Shown here piece by piece: positions 45,874 through 57,924 of a stretch of 64,000 nucleotides of DNA. The position numbers and the translations under genes were made by a program. The notes beneath the pieces were generated by a model. The model ran no database searches. It had not been told where the DNA came from and worked only from the letters and a program-made list of their open reading frames with translations. The stretch is taken from positions 1 to 64,000 of the forward strand of contig FMBT01000364.1 of the NCBI GenBank assembly GCA_900095095.1, written 5' to 3'. Origin of the DNA: Fragilariopsis cylindrus CCMP1102 (taxonomy: Eukaryota > Bacillariophyta > Bacillariophyceae > Bacillariales > Bacillariaceae). Each line of letters begins with the position of its first letter. The first letter of the stretch is position 1.

Positions 45874-48088
45874 TCAGCGTACCAACGGACGTGACGATGA
45901 GATTGATTGTTCCTGCTTAAAACGGACCAATTCATTCATCAAAAATGTAATAGTTTCATCCTTTTCTTTTAGTTTGGTAGTTCTATTTGTCTTTTCCTTG
46001 CTTAATGCATGTCCTAAATCTTTGTTTTCCTGTTGTAAAGAAGTGATTTCGGTTTTGAACTGATTAGTTTGAATTCCATCACGGAATAAATCCAATTCTT
46101 CTTGGGCTAAATCCAATTCCATTGATTGTAGTTTTAATTTGTTCTCCTTTTCGGTTAACTTCGCAACGGTTTGTAGCAACTCGCCCTGCAACCGTTCTCG
46201 AGATTTGCCATTAATATCGGCAATATTATTACTTGTTGGATCGAAATCACTATCATTATCATTTCCATTGTCACTATTACTATTATTACCGGTAATATCT
46301 TCGTCACCCTTCAAGATCTTCAAATCACTTGTGGCGATATATTTCATATGTTCAATCTCATTATCCTTTTCTAATAATCGTTTCTTCAGTTCATGTATTT
46401 CATTCTCGTATTGTGCTTTCAATTCTTCCTTTTCATCGATGGATTCTGCATATTTATTCCCAGCATTACTTAACTTATATGACTGAACAATATGTTCCAA
46501 TTCTTTTACACGGATTGTTAAGTCATCACATCTATGAAACTCTTCATTTAATTGTATTTCTATTGATTCACGTTCGAATCCCAAAACCTCACGTTCCTTT
46601 TGAAGAAGTCCACTTTCTTCTAATAACTTTGATTCTAGTTTTTCTAATTCCTCTAAACGTTTATCGTACTGTAATATCCATCATTAATAATAACAGCAGT
46701 ATCGATTTGATCCTTCGTCGTCGTGCCCTTTTCCTTTTTACTGCTCTTCGTTTTGTTCTTCTTCTTTCTATTACTTTTGGAGACGACAGTGCTATCGTCG
46801 TCGGCATCGTCTTCGCAATAACTGATAGCGCTACCACTCTTATTCTGGTTGCCTTTCTTTTTCTCCTTTCTATTACTCTTTGATTTATTCTTTTTCTTGT
46901 TTTTCTTTTTTCCTCCGCTACCGCTACCACCATCACCACCACCACCGACACAACGCTTATTGCCTTGTTTCCGTTGTGCCACTTCTTGTTGTTGTTGAAT
47001 TGATTCCATACGTTTCCGAACCAATGCACTATCTGAGCTATATCCACAATCTATCCTGTCTACTACGTCATCATTATTACTGGACATCGTCCCAGTAGAC
47101 GTCCTCGACGTCATCGATGGGATATTGTAACCGTACGAGGCCGATGATCATCATCGTCGTCGTCGTCGTCGTTTACTTCAGCTTCTTGTTCTTCTTCTTT
47201 GCTATTATCCTTCTCCTCTTCCTCTTCATCGCATTCCGGGATCATTTCGGGTATCATATTGTTATTGTTTGCTTTTATGGTCGTATTATTATTCCGATGT
47301 ACTTCGCTTCTTCTACCCCGGCGAATAATGGTGGGGCGTTGTTTCTTTTTCTTCTTTTTCTTTTTAGAAACAGCAGTAGTAGTAGTAGTAGTAGTATGTT
47401 CACCGTTTTTGTTATTGTTGTTGTTATCATTACACGCAGCAAAATCTGACTCCGATTCCGATGAATCTGAATCGTCTTCTAGATATAAATCGCCCGCTGA
47501 CCGATCACCCGTCGAATGAGTCGAATTCGTCGAAAATGCATTTACACTCCACGTTCGTTGGAAGTCAAATCGAGAATTTGAATTAGGACTTCTATGAAAG
47601 AAGATATCCTCGTTATTATTATTATCAGAGTAGTTCGTCGTCTGGGTTTGTTTTTTGCTTCTGTAGCACCTGCCTTCTGCTTACCGCTTCGATATTCTAT
47701 GAAAGAAGATATCATCGTTATTATTATCAGCAGCAGTGTCGTCGTCTGGGTTCTGTTTTTTGCTTCTGGTAGCACCTGCCTTCTGCTTACCAGCCTTCGA
47801 TAAAATCCTATGTGCGTTGTGGTTAATTATTGAAGATGGTAGTAAAGATAAGGATGGAGATGTTGACGATTCCGACGTCGATGACGTCGAAGATGCTTCA
47901 TCTCCTCCCCCTCCGCCGTTCTCTACTACTTTTGATGCCACTGAAGACCTTTGTTGCCCTCTCAATCCGTTGAGTGTTATGCCTTTTCTCAATGGAGACT
48001 TTCTACGCTTTCTATTATACTTCATACCGTGCAATACTGTCGACTGGTATACTAATTTTGTGGTATCGTTAAAAATGAGATTTGCCAC
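45874..48088 (-). CDS. Coiled-coil protein with Lys-rich middle, frame-slipped
   Basis: About 730 residues on joining pieces. N-terminus MANLIFNDTTKLVYQSTVLHG, then basic KRRKSPLRKGITLNGLRG, Gly/Ser/Glu stretches, a KAGAT...KKQNPDDD tract that is duplicated, SRFDFQRTWSVNAFSTNSTH, acidic DDSDSSESESDF, poly-Lys KKKKKKKKQRPTIIRRGR, and EEEEEK. After 47114 comes MTSRTSTGTMSSNNDD, poly-Lys/Asn-rich sequence, and from 46675 a long coiled coil (KRLEELEKLESKLLEESGLL; LGHALSKEKTNRTTKLKEKD). Slips near 47113 and 46675 each need one added base (CGATG to CGAATG; AGTAC to AGTTAC); others lie in the repeat. The family is unknown. It resembles cytoskeletal or centrosomal coiled coils only in general design. 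Confidence 0.58.
47592..47791 (-). repeat. Direct tandem duplication of about 105 bases inside a coding region
   Basis: Two copies, about 47592-47690 and 47697-47791, share CTATGAAAGAAGATATC, a GTTATTATTAT tract, CGTCGTCTGGGTT, TTTTTTGCTTCTG and CACCTGCCTTCTGCTTACC. Both encode RSKKQ...NNN.DIFFHR on the minus strand. They differ by small indels, some of which break frame. Confidence 0.85.
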
Positions 48089-48760
48089 CTACAGTTAAGT
48101 AGCCTAAATGATTATAATATTGGTGGGGGTGCGTAAAATCGTGATCGTGTCATCACAATTACTCTAATGTGTTTGATGTATTCGCTTACTCGTAGCTCTA
48201 CTTGTAAATAAGTTGTGAACAAGTTGTGAACAAGTTGTAAGACAAGTAAGTAAGGATTTTTAAGCGTTTTGTGTTGCTTGGCCTTTCGAAGTAGCTTATA
48301 GCTGTTGCGTTGGTCCATTTTTAAATGTAAAGGCATTTATTTTCAACGCACAACAAGAAAATGTTCTTTCGGCGAATCGTGGTACTTTGAAGTATCGATA
48401 TATCTCAGTATCGGTTGCGCGAAAGGCAATTTTAAATATGCTTATGCCCTGAAGTCATAAATGTCACATACAAACAATTCATGATTATCCTGGGCCATGC
48501 TGTACTGTAGAAGAGATATGTATGTTATAATAGTAATGATAGTAGAATAATATATCCTGTGCCTCACAATCTAGTCATATGTTTTTTAAAACAGCACCAA
48601 CAATGCATGGTGTTCACATTACACACAACCTATTTGTTTGATTGGATTGAATCTATGGTTCTCTTCCTCATCTTGCTTCTGCTTTCAACATACATATTAT
48701 TCGTTGAACAATATCTCTATATTCAAGAATTTATTATATCATTATCAACTAAAGTTCTAC
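48089..48760. other. Divergent spacer, no gene seen
   Basis: About 670 bases. It contains a repeated AAGTTGTGAACAAGTTGT near 48209-48240. It would hold promoters of the coiled-coil gene (-) and of the secreted protein gene (+). Confidence 0.4.
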
Positions 48761-49231
48761 ATGATGTATATTTCTTTTCGTTCAACAAGTAGTATTCTAC
48801 TAGCCGTTCTTTTTTTGGCGGCGATTAGCCAATATGCGCAAAAGCTGGTGCTGGTTGCTGCTCTATGAGTTATAAGCTATGCGATGTAAGCTGGTGCGGT
48901 TCATCCATCAGTGGATACGAGAATTGTGATGGTGATGCCTTTATTTTTCTGGAAGATAGAGAACGTTCTTCTAGTCTCTCACAGTGGTCTAGTAGTACAA
49001 ATAATCTAAATGCATGTTGCGATGGAGCTACGTGCACCCCGATTAGCCTATTTTATTCACAATGCCTTTCCTGGTTCCGATGACAGTCCCATCATTGCTC
49101 CTACATCTGCCCCACTGATTGTCGCACCAATCGCTGATACTACACATGTACCAACAAATCCGCCTACTAGCCCACCTACTAGTTCACCAATCGTTATGCC
49201 TGCTAGTAGATCACCTACCATTTTGGTTTGA
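48761..49231 (+). CDS. Secreted Cys-containing protein with Pro/Thr-rich tail
   Basis: About 157 residues in three frame pieces. A signal peptide (FRSTSSILLAVLFLAAISQY) leads, after a slip cured by one A in GCAAAAGC, to GAGCCSMSYKLCDVSWCG, SGYENCDGD, LNACCDGATCTPI and, after another slip near 49050-49075, to a tail of SAP/PT repeats (APTSAPLIVAPIAD, VPTNPPTSPPTSSP). Cys pairs in the middle suggest disulfide bonding. Pro/Thr-rich tails of this type are frequent in diatom extracellular proteins. I do not recognise a defined domain. Confidence 0.52.
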
Positions 49232-49526
49232 TTTAACTCATTGATTTACTATGTGATTCTGGAAGCTTAAAGTCAACACTGTGATTGGTATTCGTTTGTT
49301 TAGATCTTTTAACGACTTCCTTAATATTTTTAATGTATGATATTATTTATTCTCTAGATTGTTGTTAGAGGGGGATGTTGCATGATCAATCTTAACTATA
49401 ATATTTTTCTTAACTGTTCTACTTCATATTTTCTTCATCTTCGACGGAATAATGTTGTTGAAGGAAAAGAAAAGATGAGTTGCGCTGCGGCGGTCCGTTA
49501 CACTCTATTTTCCATTTCGTTTTCAA
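49232..49526. other. Convergent 3' spacer
   Basis: Just under 300 AT-rich bases between the secreted-protein stop (+) and the transporter stop (-). A frame at 49382-49615 overlaps the transporter and is a shadow. Confidence 0.45.
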
Positions 49527-50969
49527 TTAATTTTCTAACTTCTTTTGTTGTTGCTGTTCTTCGGTCTCATTCTTCGCTGCACGAACTGGCGATGATGATA
49601 CGACGGTCGCCATAGTAGTACCACTATTGCCTTGTCGTTGCACTCTTGCAATATACTTACGACGGATTTGATAAAAAATCACCGAAAAAACTAATACTGC
49701 ACCAAGTAATGAAATCCACGAGATGACATGACCAAAGATTATACAACTAATCGTAATCGAAAACAATTGTCGTGTTGTCATAATGATAGTAAATACGATA
49801 GGACCAAATTCTTTGATCGTATAGAAGATAAATAGTTGTCCGGTAGCAGATGTGATTGCTGTGATGATATTGTATCTTAATGCGATGGGATTTGCAGTTA
49901 AGAATTCAACAACAATGGGGATATCTCCTGTAACGATTAAACCCGCAACGGTAATAGAAATAGCCCACGTATTGACACTGAACATCATTTGGTACTGATC
50001 AACATTGTTTCTACCGAATTGTTGATAAATCTTATCCTGCCATTGAGAAGTAAAAGAGTCACAACAGATATACATCAACATAAAGATTAAACCAATAATT
50101 TCTGTAGCGTTTTCGCTATTGGATGTTTTACTCGATAAGGAAAATATTGCTACACCAAGAGTAATAAGGAATGCTTCAATGTATTGGCTGAATGGATACG
50201 ATGTCCCCTTTAAGAATTTACCCATAATCATGACGGGGATGATCTTCGATGATTTAAAGACGGTCTGAACGGGAAATGCTACATATTTCAACGATGCGTA
50301 TTGAGACCAGCTACTTAATGTATTACTCATCGCACATGGTGCAAAGCTCCATAACGGAGCATGGTTGTTCGCATATACCGCTCCATGTTTGAGCTTACAT
50401 GCAATCGCACCAACAATGACAGCTAAAAATCGATTCGAAAATACACAAAATGCCGCCGATGGGAATTTTCCTGTTGGGACATTTTCAGTCGGTGTAAATA
50501 CTGTGGTCATTATAAGTTCCTGCATATACCCCCATGTTAAATACGATGCCTGTAAACCGAGGAAACAAAATGCAAGTTTTACTGCCGATTGTTGAAAATC
50601 GGAATGACCGCCACCGGACGACCCAGCAGCAAATGCACGTGCGACAAATCCGCCACTACCACTACCCTTACCACCACTTTCGGATCCACCCAAAGGAACA
50701 TCCCGTGATTCCATATCGATCATGAGAGGTTCCATAATACTAGAAAGAAATGAAAAGGAAGAAGATACGGAGGGGGATGCATAATATGATTGAGTTTTTG
50801 CAGGTATAAATTATCAACCTGCAATTAAAAAACGGAAAAGTTTCTCACATTCGCAGACGCAAATATTTACTCACTCTTTCTCATCATCTTGAGTCATACT
50901 CGCTCCTGGCGATCGAGATGGTGATCTACTTTGCATTCTAGGAGATGCCACTTGTTGTGCTGTTCTCAT
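49527..50969 (-). CDS. 3'-phosphoadenosine 5'-phosphosulfate (PAPS) transporter, SLC35B2 type
   Basis: Two exons: 50969-50875 and 50739-49527, joined as EKDIMEPLMI, for 435 residues. The donor is GTGAGT and the acceptor CTAG. An in-frame TGA upstream fixes the start at MRTAQQVASPRMQ. About ten membrane segments follow. Motifs match SLC35B2/B3: LGLQASYLTWGYMQELIMT, SNTLSSWSQYASLKYVAFPV, SSKIIPVMIMGKF, CDSFTSQWQDKIYQ, QYQMMFSVNTW, SATGQLFIFYTIKEFGPIV and FTIIMTTRQLFSI. The family moves PAPS into the Golgi lumen in exchange for nucleotide monophosphate, supplying sulfotransferases that decorate glycans. Diatoms make sulfated polysaccharides, which fits. Intact, no slips. Confidence 0.9.
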
Positions 50970-51581
50970 GCTATTATTAGTACTATTCTCTGAATTGGAA
51001 CTGAAGATTCAATGATTCGTTACGTTCAACCGTGTTTTTACGATTCCGCATGAAAATATTTAGTAAATCTAAGATTCGTTCTCAAATCTTCCAGCGTTAC
51101 CGAAGCAGAGATGAGATTAAAGATTAATATTGAACGTCGCGTGTGTGTGTGTGTGTGTACCTGGTACCGATAACTAGTAATTATTGGTTGCTTGGGATAG
51201 TCTCCTTTCAGATCTTTTTTGGCGGCGATACTAGTAGTAATGGCGATGTTTTTGTAGTAGTGATTCTGGAGTCTTCAGCAGTAATGCGAAGCGTAATAGG
51301 TATATGGGGCATCTCGAATTGTTCTTGTCCAACGGTTACTCAAAAAGTCGATCCGTACCTCATACTCGTACATAGAACTCTACTCACGCGTTCTTACAGT
51401 AGTAGTTGAATAAAATGAATAATGTATACTTTTCTATGCGCAGAGCGAGTAAGTTAGCATATATTTATTAGCTTACTACTTACGTATGCCAACGAGAGAG
51501 AGAGAGAGAGGATAAACGCCTTCGACGGAATAAAACTCGACACAACTTAATATCGAAAAAGTACAAATAGCCTTAACAACA
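50970..51581. promoter_or_regulatory. Divergent spacer with GT and GA repeats
   Basis: About 610 bases between the transporter start (-) and the lumen-protein start (+), so both promoters are here. (GT)n lies at about 51140-51158 and (GA)n at about 51494-51510. Confidence 0.5.
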
Positions 51582-52585
51582 ATGGTGAAGCGTCGAGGCA
51601 CACCTAGACGTATCTTCGTTTCTTGTTTACTCTACGTATGTTTACTGCTTTCCTTTTATAGAGAGGTTGCGTTGTCGTGGTCTCCAATAATATTCGATAA
51701 TACGAATCTATGTCGAAGGGACTTCACAACTGCCGGCGTGGTTGCTGGATCATCCTTGATAACTCCTTTCGTATTATCAAGGGAGGCTAATGCTGCTTCT
51801 CCTATCGGTGGGGGGAAGAATAGTTTGATCGAACGACTCAACAACATGATCCCGCTGCATTATCCAATTCAATTTTCAATATACCACCCAAAGTTCAAGT
51901 CTACCCATCATTTATGAGAGGCTCATGGAATGTAACGCTCGCTTATGGAGGATATCTTTTTCCCAGTCAAAAAATCCCCCGTTCGCGTTTGACGACAAAT
52001 ACTCAAATACCTGGATTTCAGAAATGTTCTATTGCGGCTCTGTCGGATGTGGGGAAAGAGGTGGTGCATTACACATTAAATATAGACGAAACTACTGGTC
52101 TCGAGGACCGTGAACTTTCTTTAACGACATCCATCAATGATCATTTAGGATATTCGGCTATACAAGAAGTTCTGTACAGTCCAAGAGCAAACCCGAATCG
52201 ATTATCTGCAGTTTTTGCGGAATACAAAACAACGAATGCGGAGCGAATTGAATTATTCTGTAATGGTCGAGAATCTGAATTAGTACAAACCAACGACGAT
52301 AACAATAATAATGTTTTCGTGTGTAGTGAGTACATTCGTCAGGTAACATTTTCTGGTGGATCACAAGTAGGTATACCACGACAGGCTGTGACGAACTACG
52401 CGCATTTCTTCACGTGGAAAGAAAATGGCAGCGACGGCAATCCACAAAAAGGGAATCCAACAACAACAATGACAGGGAATCTCTTAACCGCTTGTTTTCT
52501 AGATCCGACAGATGCGATGTTTTTCGAAGAGCCATCCAAGCCTGTGGCCGTATTCAGTCATGTAATTAAGGCTACAAAAATTTGA
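51582..52585 (+). CDS. Tat-type thylakoid lumen protein, possibly DUF6816-like
   Basis: About 335 residues, with one slip near 51860. The N-terminus has a basic region and signal (RIFVSCLLYVCLLLSFYREV), then ALSWSP, a variant plastid-import motif. A second, twin-arginine signal follows: CRRDFTTAGVVAGSSLITPF ending in ANAA, the mark of thylakoid-lumen Tat cargo. After the slip: IPPKVQVYPSFMRGSWNVTL, YGGYLFPSQKIPRSRL, IPGFQKCSIAALSDVGKEV, VHYTLNIDET and RQVTFSGGSQVGIPRQAVTN. A single-base loss explains the slip because the PSFMRGSW reading joins cleanly. The DUF6816 call is from memory of lumen proteins with this layout and is tentative. Function unknown. Confidence 0.66.
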
Positions 52586-53689
52586 TATCAAATCAAATGA
52601 AAGAATAATAATATAAGTCAAATCTGCTCCAATTTTATTGATGATTAATAATATGATACGACTAGCTAAGATTAGTAGTATTCATACATAAAAACCTAGA
52701 AAATGATACGAATACTTAATGATATCGACGAGCTTCTAGAGAGCTAGCTAGCTAGCAAGACAAAAAGAAAGTGGAATTTTTATCGACCTCGTGATAGATT
52801 CAACGTGCCGATTCTTGTCTGAGAGATAGAGACATGAGATATGAGAAGGCTTCATCTAGTTTGATTTTCATTATGAATAACTTTTTGAACAGTTCGAAAA
52901 ATCGGACACCCTAATCCACACATATCGGTATACATAACAGACACGTCGGCCATTGGTACCCTATATATTACATAGTATAGGATGAATATTTCAAAGAAAA
53001 GCAAGGTGTAGATATGGTTAGTGAGAAGAACTGTCTGCAACGTTGATTTCGTGATTGACTCGAATAAAACATAAAATAAAGGGAAAGAAGGAATGTCGTG
53101 GAGTATACTACCAGTATAATGTGAGGCGAATAGTTTGAGAGGAAGTACATTCGACGTACTCATTTTTGAATGTTATAGATATCGTCACGGCCGTCGCTCA
53201 TCGACGAAAGTAAAAGGAAGTACAAGTTGTTTTGTTGTTTTACTGGTAAGAATGTAACATGAGAATCTGATTCTGATATATACAACAATAGTACAATGGG
53301 AAACGACGAAGAAAATCTGTACGATGCTTTCAATCGAAGAAAATGTTGTGCTATAAGACTTTGTTCATTGTATACGAATACTGCCGTGCATAATGTTCAG
53401 TTGTCACGTTTCTAAGAAGATAAGAAGGAGAAATTACATATATAATACGTTGTTACTTTATATTACATTCATTTTAAAGATCTATTTCCCTCAGTCGATA
53501 TATCACTACGGAAAATTAGAAAAGACATCGATCTATCTGAATTGCTTTTGTTTACCTGATCGTTGCCCGTTTCGAATAGGATACTATTTCTTCTTTATTA
53601 TCTCATGCTAAACCATACTGACAGTTCCAATCTACGAAATGCTCGTGAATACCCTCACCAACCCACTTTTTGGATTTATTTATAACATA
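52586..53689. other. Convergent spacer, no secure gene
   Basis: About 1.1 kb of AT-rich sequence. A CTAGCTAGCTAGCTAGC-type palindromic repeat is at 52738-52755. A minus-strand frame at 52852-53163 ends with a plausible Cys-containing segment (YTDMCGLGCPIF) but lacks family or start support. Confidence 0.4.
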
Positions 53690-56600
53690 TTAGTCATTGA
53701 GTGAATGTTTGCAAACAGGACAAGAAGTTTTCGTGGAGAGCCAGGTTTGAAGACACGAATCATGCATACAGTGGCCGCAGTGGTTCAGAATTCGTAATGA
53801 TTCATTTGTATCGTCTGGATCGAACTCCCCTAGGCAAATACAGCACCTAGAATCATGATCGTCGTCTCCTGTGGTCTTTTGAGAAAGAAATTCCTTCGGC
53901 TAAGTAATGCAGAAATTCTTTCAAGGTCTGCCTGATCTAATCCTTTTATACCATCCCCGGGTGCCGCAACGCCGATCTTTTCTCCTAGCTCCTGTAATGC
54001 CTCATAATTAAGATCGTCCACATCCATCGCATCACCTTGCGCTTGAGCAAGTTTACTTTCGAGATCACCACGGAGGGCCATTCCACGCTCGTTGCATCTC
54101 ATAACTGTCAAGGCGGCAGAAGTATGTATTTGAAGATCTTTTAAAGTTCTCAATCCGTCCATTTCCAATGAATATTCACGCTTCGGATGAGCAGAAAGCA
54201 ATGTGAAACCAAATTCCGAAAGCGGAGCCGCAAAAGCTCCCCCAGACAACCCAACCTTCTGATTTCCACGTGCATCTGAAAATCCTCGTACTTGAACTAC
54301 CTTAGCTCGAGCTATATGTTGTTTTTTATTATCTTCAGTTGGTAAGTGGCTTTTGATGACTTGATAAACGGTTTTCAATTTTTCGGTGCTATCGAATACC
54401 TCTACAATTGAAGAATTCGAGGGGAGTCTAATTCTCAAACGACGAGAATCTTTGACCGGTAGACGTGATACTGATATCTTTGCTGGTGCACCATCCTTTG
54501 ATACCATGATTGGGGAGGTAATTTCGTTCAATCTTTGTCCCGTCCCCCATTTGTTACGATGATAGTTGTCGTTGTCGTAACCGTCATCATAGCCTTCATC
54601 TTCATTGGAAAATTGATCTCCAACAGATTCCATTTCTTCGTCATCTTCTGGGTACATTTGCTGTACCACACTAGTAGAATCAGAAGCAACATTCGTTGCT
54701 TTACTTTGTAATGTCTTTAGGTTAGACTGAAGTTCCCCAGCAGTGACATACTCCCCTTTAGACGCAGCCTCCTGAATCTGTCCATTTAAGCCAGCTACGT
54801 TCTGATCAAACGACTCTACTTCTTGGATCTTTTTCTGGATTTGTCCTGCAAGGATGAAATTTCCACTTTTGGCTGCTTCTTTCATTATCCGGTCCAGGAA
54901 ATCCGTTTCCTTTGAAACATCGTTGTTCTCCGCAGGTGGTGGTTTCATGGCCTCATCACCAGATTTGTTAGATTCTGTCACCTCGTTCAATAGGGTTGAA
55001 AAAGGAGGTAGCGTCTTTAAAAGTCCTTCCAACTGATCGTATAAGTTATTCATAGAATTGACAAACTCAATAGGATACGGTTTTGTTGATCCCTCTCTTT
55101 GTCTCGAAGGAGGAGCAGAATGATCATTCTTGTATCTTGATCCGATTGTTGAAGGTCGAGAAGCATTTATCCACTCTACCACAGCTTGCAATGTATCAGC
55201 CCCATTATGAAAAAAATGCAAATGCATTATATCTTTGAAAGGCAATAGATGGGCCAGTGCAGGATTCGCCGTGGAATTCTTCTTCAAGACTAATGTCAAG
55301 GGCTCAATCATTGCGTAGAGCAAAGTGCTTACACGAATTTGATCTTCGTACACCCAAGCATGTGATGGTAATGTCAAGTCTTCTTTCACAGTCGCTCCCG
55401 ACAATGTATTCCCAACAGAGGTGAATTTACCTTCTTTAATTTTTTCTTCCCATCCACCATGACCCGGCTCTAAAAAGAAAGGATGCTCTACACCTAGAAT
55501 CAAACTCTGAATTGAAACAAGGACCTGAAATAACGAGCTCGCCTTCGGGTTCCATTTTGGCCCTTCCCATGTACCCAGGAGACTTAGACACACCTTTCCA
55601 GACGCGTACAAATTGGGTCCGAAGCGCACCTTGCCTCTTCCTGTTGTAATGATTTGAACCTTGGGCGAAACATTTGGATAATTATCAGGTATCATAATGT
55701 CGAAGGCAAAGACACCACCGGAGTACGGTGACGGACCTGGTAGTGGCGCCGGGAGGATAGCTCGAATATATTGTGGCATTTCCTCGTCGAAACGAAGCCA
55801 TGCGGAACATCGTTTGTCTGATGGGAGAGAAGTTTTAAGATCTTCAAACTCAGAAAATAAACGCTTCAAACATGTATGAGTCGATGACGACGACTGTGCA
55901 GCTTGTTGCGAACCTGAATAGTGAATAAATAATATCGAATGATGTGATGAAATCTTCGTGAGTGTTATGCATGTACGTGTGTGTATAGTGTGTGAGTGTG
56001 GAAGGAAATATGTACTAATTACCAAGTAGCGTACCTGTGTTGAAAACTGATGTCTCGCGAATACCGGGTGCCGGTCCACATCGCGGAATGCTGTCGAGAC
56101 TTTCTTCCCATGACTGTCGCGTACTATTGATCTCATCAGGTAAGATTGGATCGGAAACTTCCTGAGATAAATCGCTTTTTGGCACAGCAGCTGGTTTCAA
56201 ATTTGTTTTGTCATCCTCCTCTTCGACATCCATATAAGAATCTCTAGCATCGCTCACATCTTTTACATCAGGATTATTTGAACTTAGCATGACGCTATCA
56301 CCATCCTCATCATTATCGCTTCCACTTTTACTATTATTATTAATACTTTTATTGTTAGATTTATGTTTCTTATTCCATGCATCTGCAGCTTTCGCTCTAA
56401 TAGATTCAAGAGATTCTTTTGGATCACCAGCAATATCTGACCTATTAGATGGAGGTGGTGATGAGTTTTTCGACGGAGACGTAGTTTGCTCGTCCAAATT
56501 TCGAATTTTGATATATTTTGACGAAATAATGCTCGTCATTGCTTCGGCATTATTTTTTCCTATCCCTTTGTTGGCTTCCATCTTTTTACGATTATTTTCA

Positions 56601-57547
56601 CGATTTTCTCTCTCCATTTTATCCTCCGCCCAACGTTTGATTGAAAGATCTTTTTCAACTTTTCTAGAATGTTTTGCCTTCCTAACTTTTATCATTCTCT
56701 CTTTACGCTCCTGGTCCGATAGGAATAATGTGTCACCATCATTGGATTTAGTTTTCTTCGTCGTCTCGCCGGCGCTTGTTGTGCTAGTAGTATTAATAGC
56801 TTTTTTGGCAGTCGCTTCTGTAGGAGAGTCAGAATGAATTCCGACAGGAAAAGGTGGGGGTTCCAATTTCTTTAATTCTTCCTCCATCGTAGAACAGAAC
56901 AAGTTAGCGCGGTAGATACTATTTTGTTCGTTCTCAGAAAATATCAAGAATTTATCTCCGTCGATTTCGGCGTACAAGAATCCCACAGCTGTGAGTAGGT
57001 CTACGGCGTAGGGAACAGTAACGACCATCTTTTGAATCTTAAAAAAGAAAAGAAAAGAAAAAAACAGTAACGATCAATGTAAAATAGTTCGTGAGTTAAT
57101 AGTCTACTTCACAAGTGAAAACCCTATAAACGTGGGATAGCATTCTTAATATTCGAGTGATTGAGACATACTTACCTTTGGATTTGATAGGCGAACTTTA
57201 CGGAATTTTTCAGATTGATGTGAACGAAGCGCATTTCGAACAATCGTTAATAAGGTATTCCCACATGAAATCAATTTTTGTTGTAGAATCAGATCATCTT
57301 TTTTATTATTGGACGTCTTATTATTATAAGAACGCTTGAGGGGGGAAAGAAAGTCAGAAATCAAGATATCAAAGATTTGAGACGACGACGACGAATATTC
57401 ATCGCCTCTTCCTCCTCCTGTCTGGTTCGTAGTTTCCATCTTGGTTGAAGGGTTTTGGAACGGAATTGACCGTGGTATTTTCAAGTTTTTGTTAGTTTGT
57501 ATATTTGTCGTTATGGTACTGATACGTCGAACGGAAGGCAGTTCCAA
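53690..57547 (-). CDS. PUB-UBC-UVR-UBX-RING-H2 protein: p97 adaptor, E2 and E3 domains in one chain
   Basis: Three exons: 57547-57176, 57037-56035 and 55913-53690, GT-AG, about 1199 residues. The PUB domain crosses intron 1 (LLTIVRNALRSHQSEKFRKV, RLSNPK then AVDLLTAVGFLYAE). A charged helical linker follows. The E2 domain resembles BIRC6/UBE2O: AWLRFDEEMPQYIRAILPAP, DIMIPDNYPNVSPKVQI, RFGPNLYASGKVCLSLLGTW with the catalytic Cys, and SIQSLILGVEHPFFLEPGH. Two UVR-like repeats: KEAAKSGNFILAGQIQKKIQ and QEAASKGEYVTAGELQSNLK. A UBX-like domain: RRLRIRLPSNSSIVEVFDST and FTLLSAHPKREYSLEMDGLR. One T restored near 53888 joins the RING-H2: C-x2-C, CGHCMHDSC, CPVC, ending KHSLND. PUB and UBX bind p97/Cdc48; E2 and RING transfer ubiquitin. 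Combined action is inference. Confidence 0.85.
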
Positions 57548-57830
57548 TAAGTAAGATTAGAAGATAACGAAACAGAGAGACAATGGAAGAAATAGACAAC
57601 AGTATCGTATTCTTCTCTTTCTCTGAGCGGAGTGCATTCGTTTTGATTGTTGTTGATGTATATAATTGGACACAATGATGATCACGATTGACAATGGATC
57701 CAAATCCAACAGAATTTTTAGATTTAGTCGTGGATCTTTTATCGCCTGACATCGCTCCAACACGGTACCTTTACAATAAGTAAAGTTACAAAAACACTAA
57801 CAATATCGACACAAGTAACGAAAGAGGAGC
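57548..57830. promoter_or_regulatory. Upstream region of the PUB-UBC-RING gene
   Basis: Leader and promoter of the minus-strand gene. A minus-strand frame at 57492-57752 lies here but has no family. A first non-coding exon is possible. Confidence 0.35.
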
Positions 57831-57924
57831 AAATTTTATAGTATTTTCTTTTGTACAGTTTTAGATCATTTATTTCCTCTTTCAGCATCATAATCTACAG
57901 CAGTTGTTCAGAAAGTTTCTGCTA

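Noticed and set aside
46879-47519. Plus-strand frames rich in Phe, Leu and Val
   Set aside because: Antisense of poly-Lys/Glu codons of the minus-strand coiled-coil gene.
52852-53163. Minus-strand 103-residue frame
   Set aside because: Lies in a convergent 3' spacer, with mixed hydrophobic sequence and no recognised domain.
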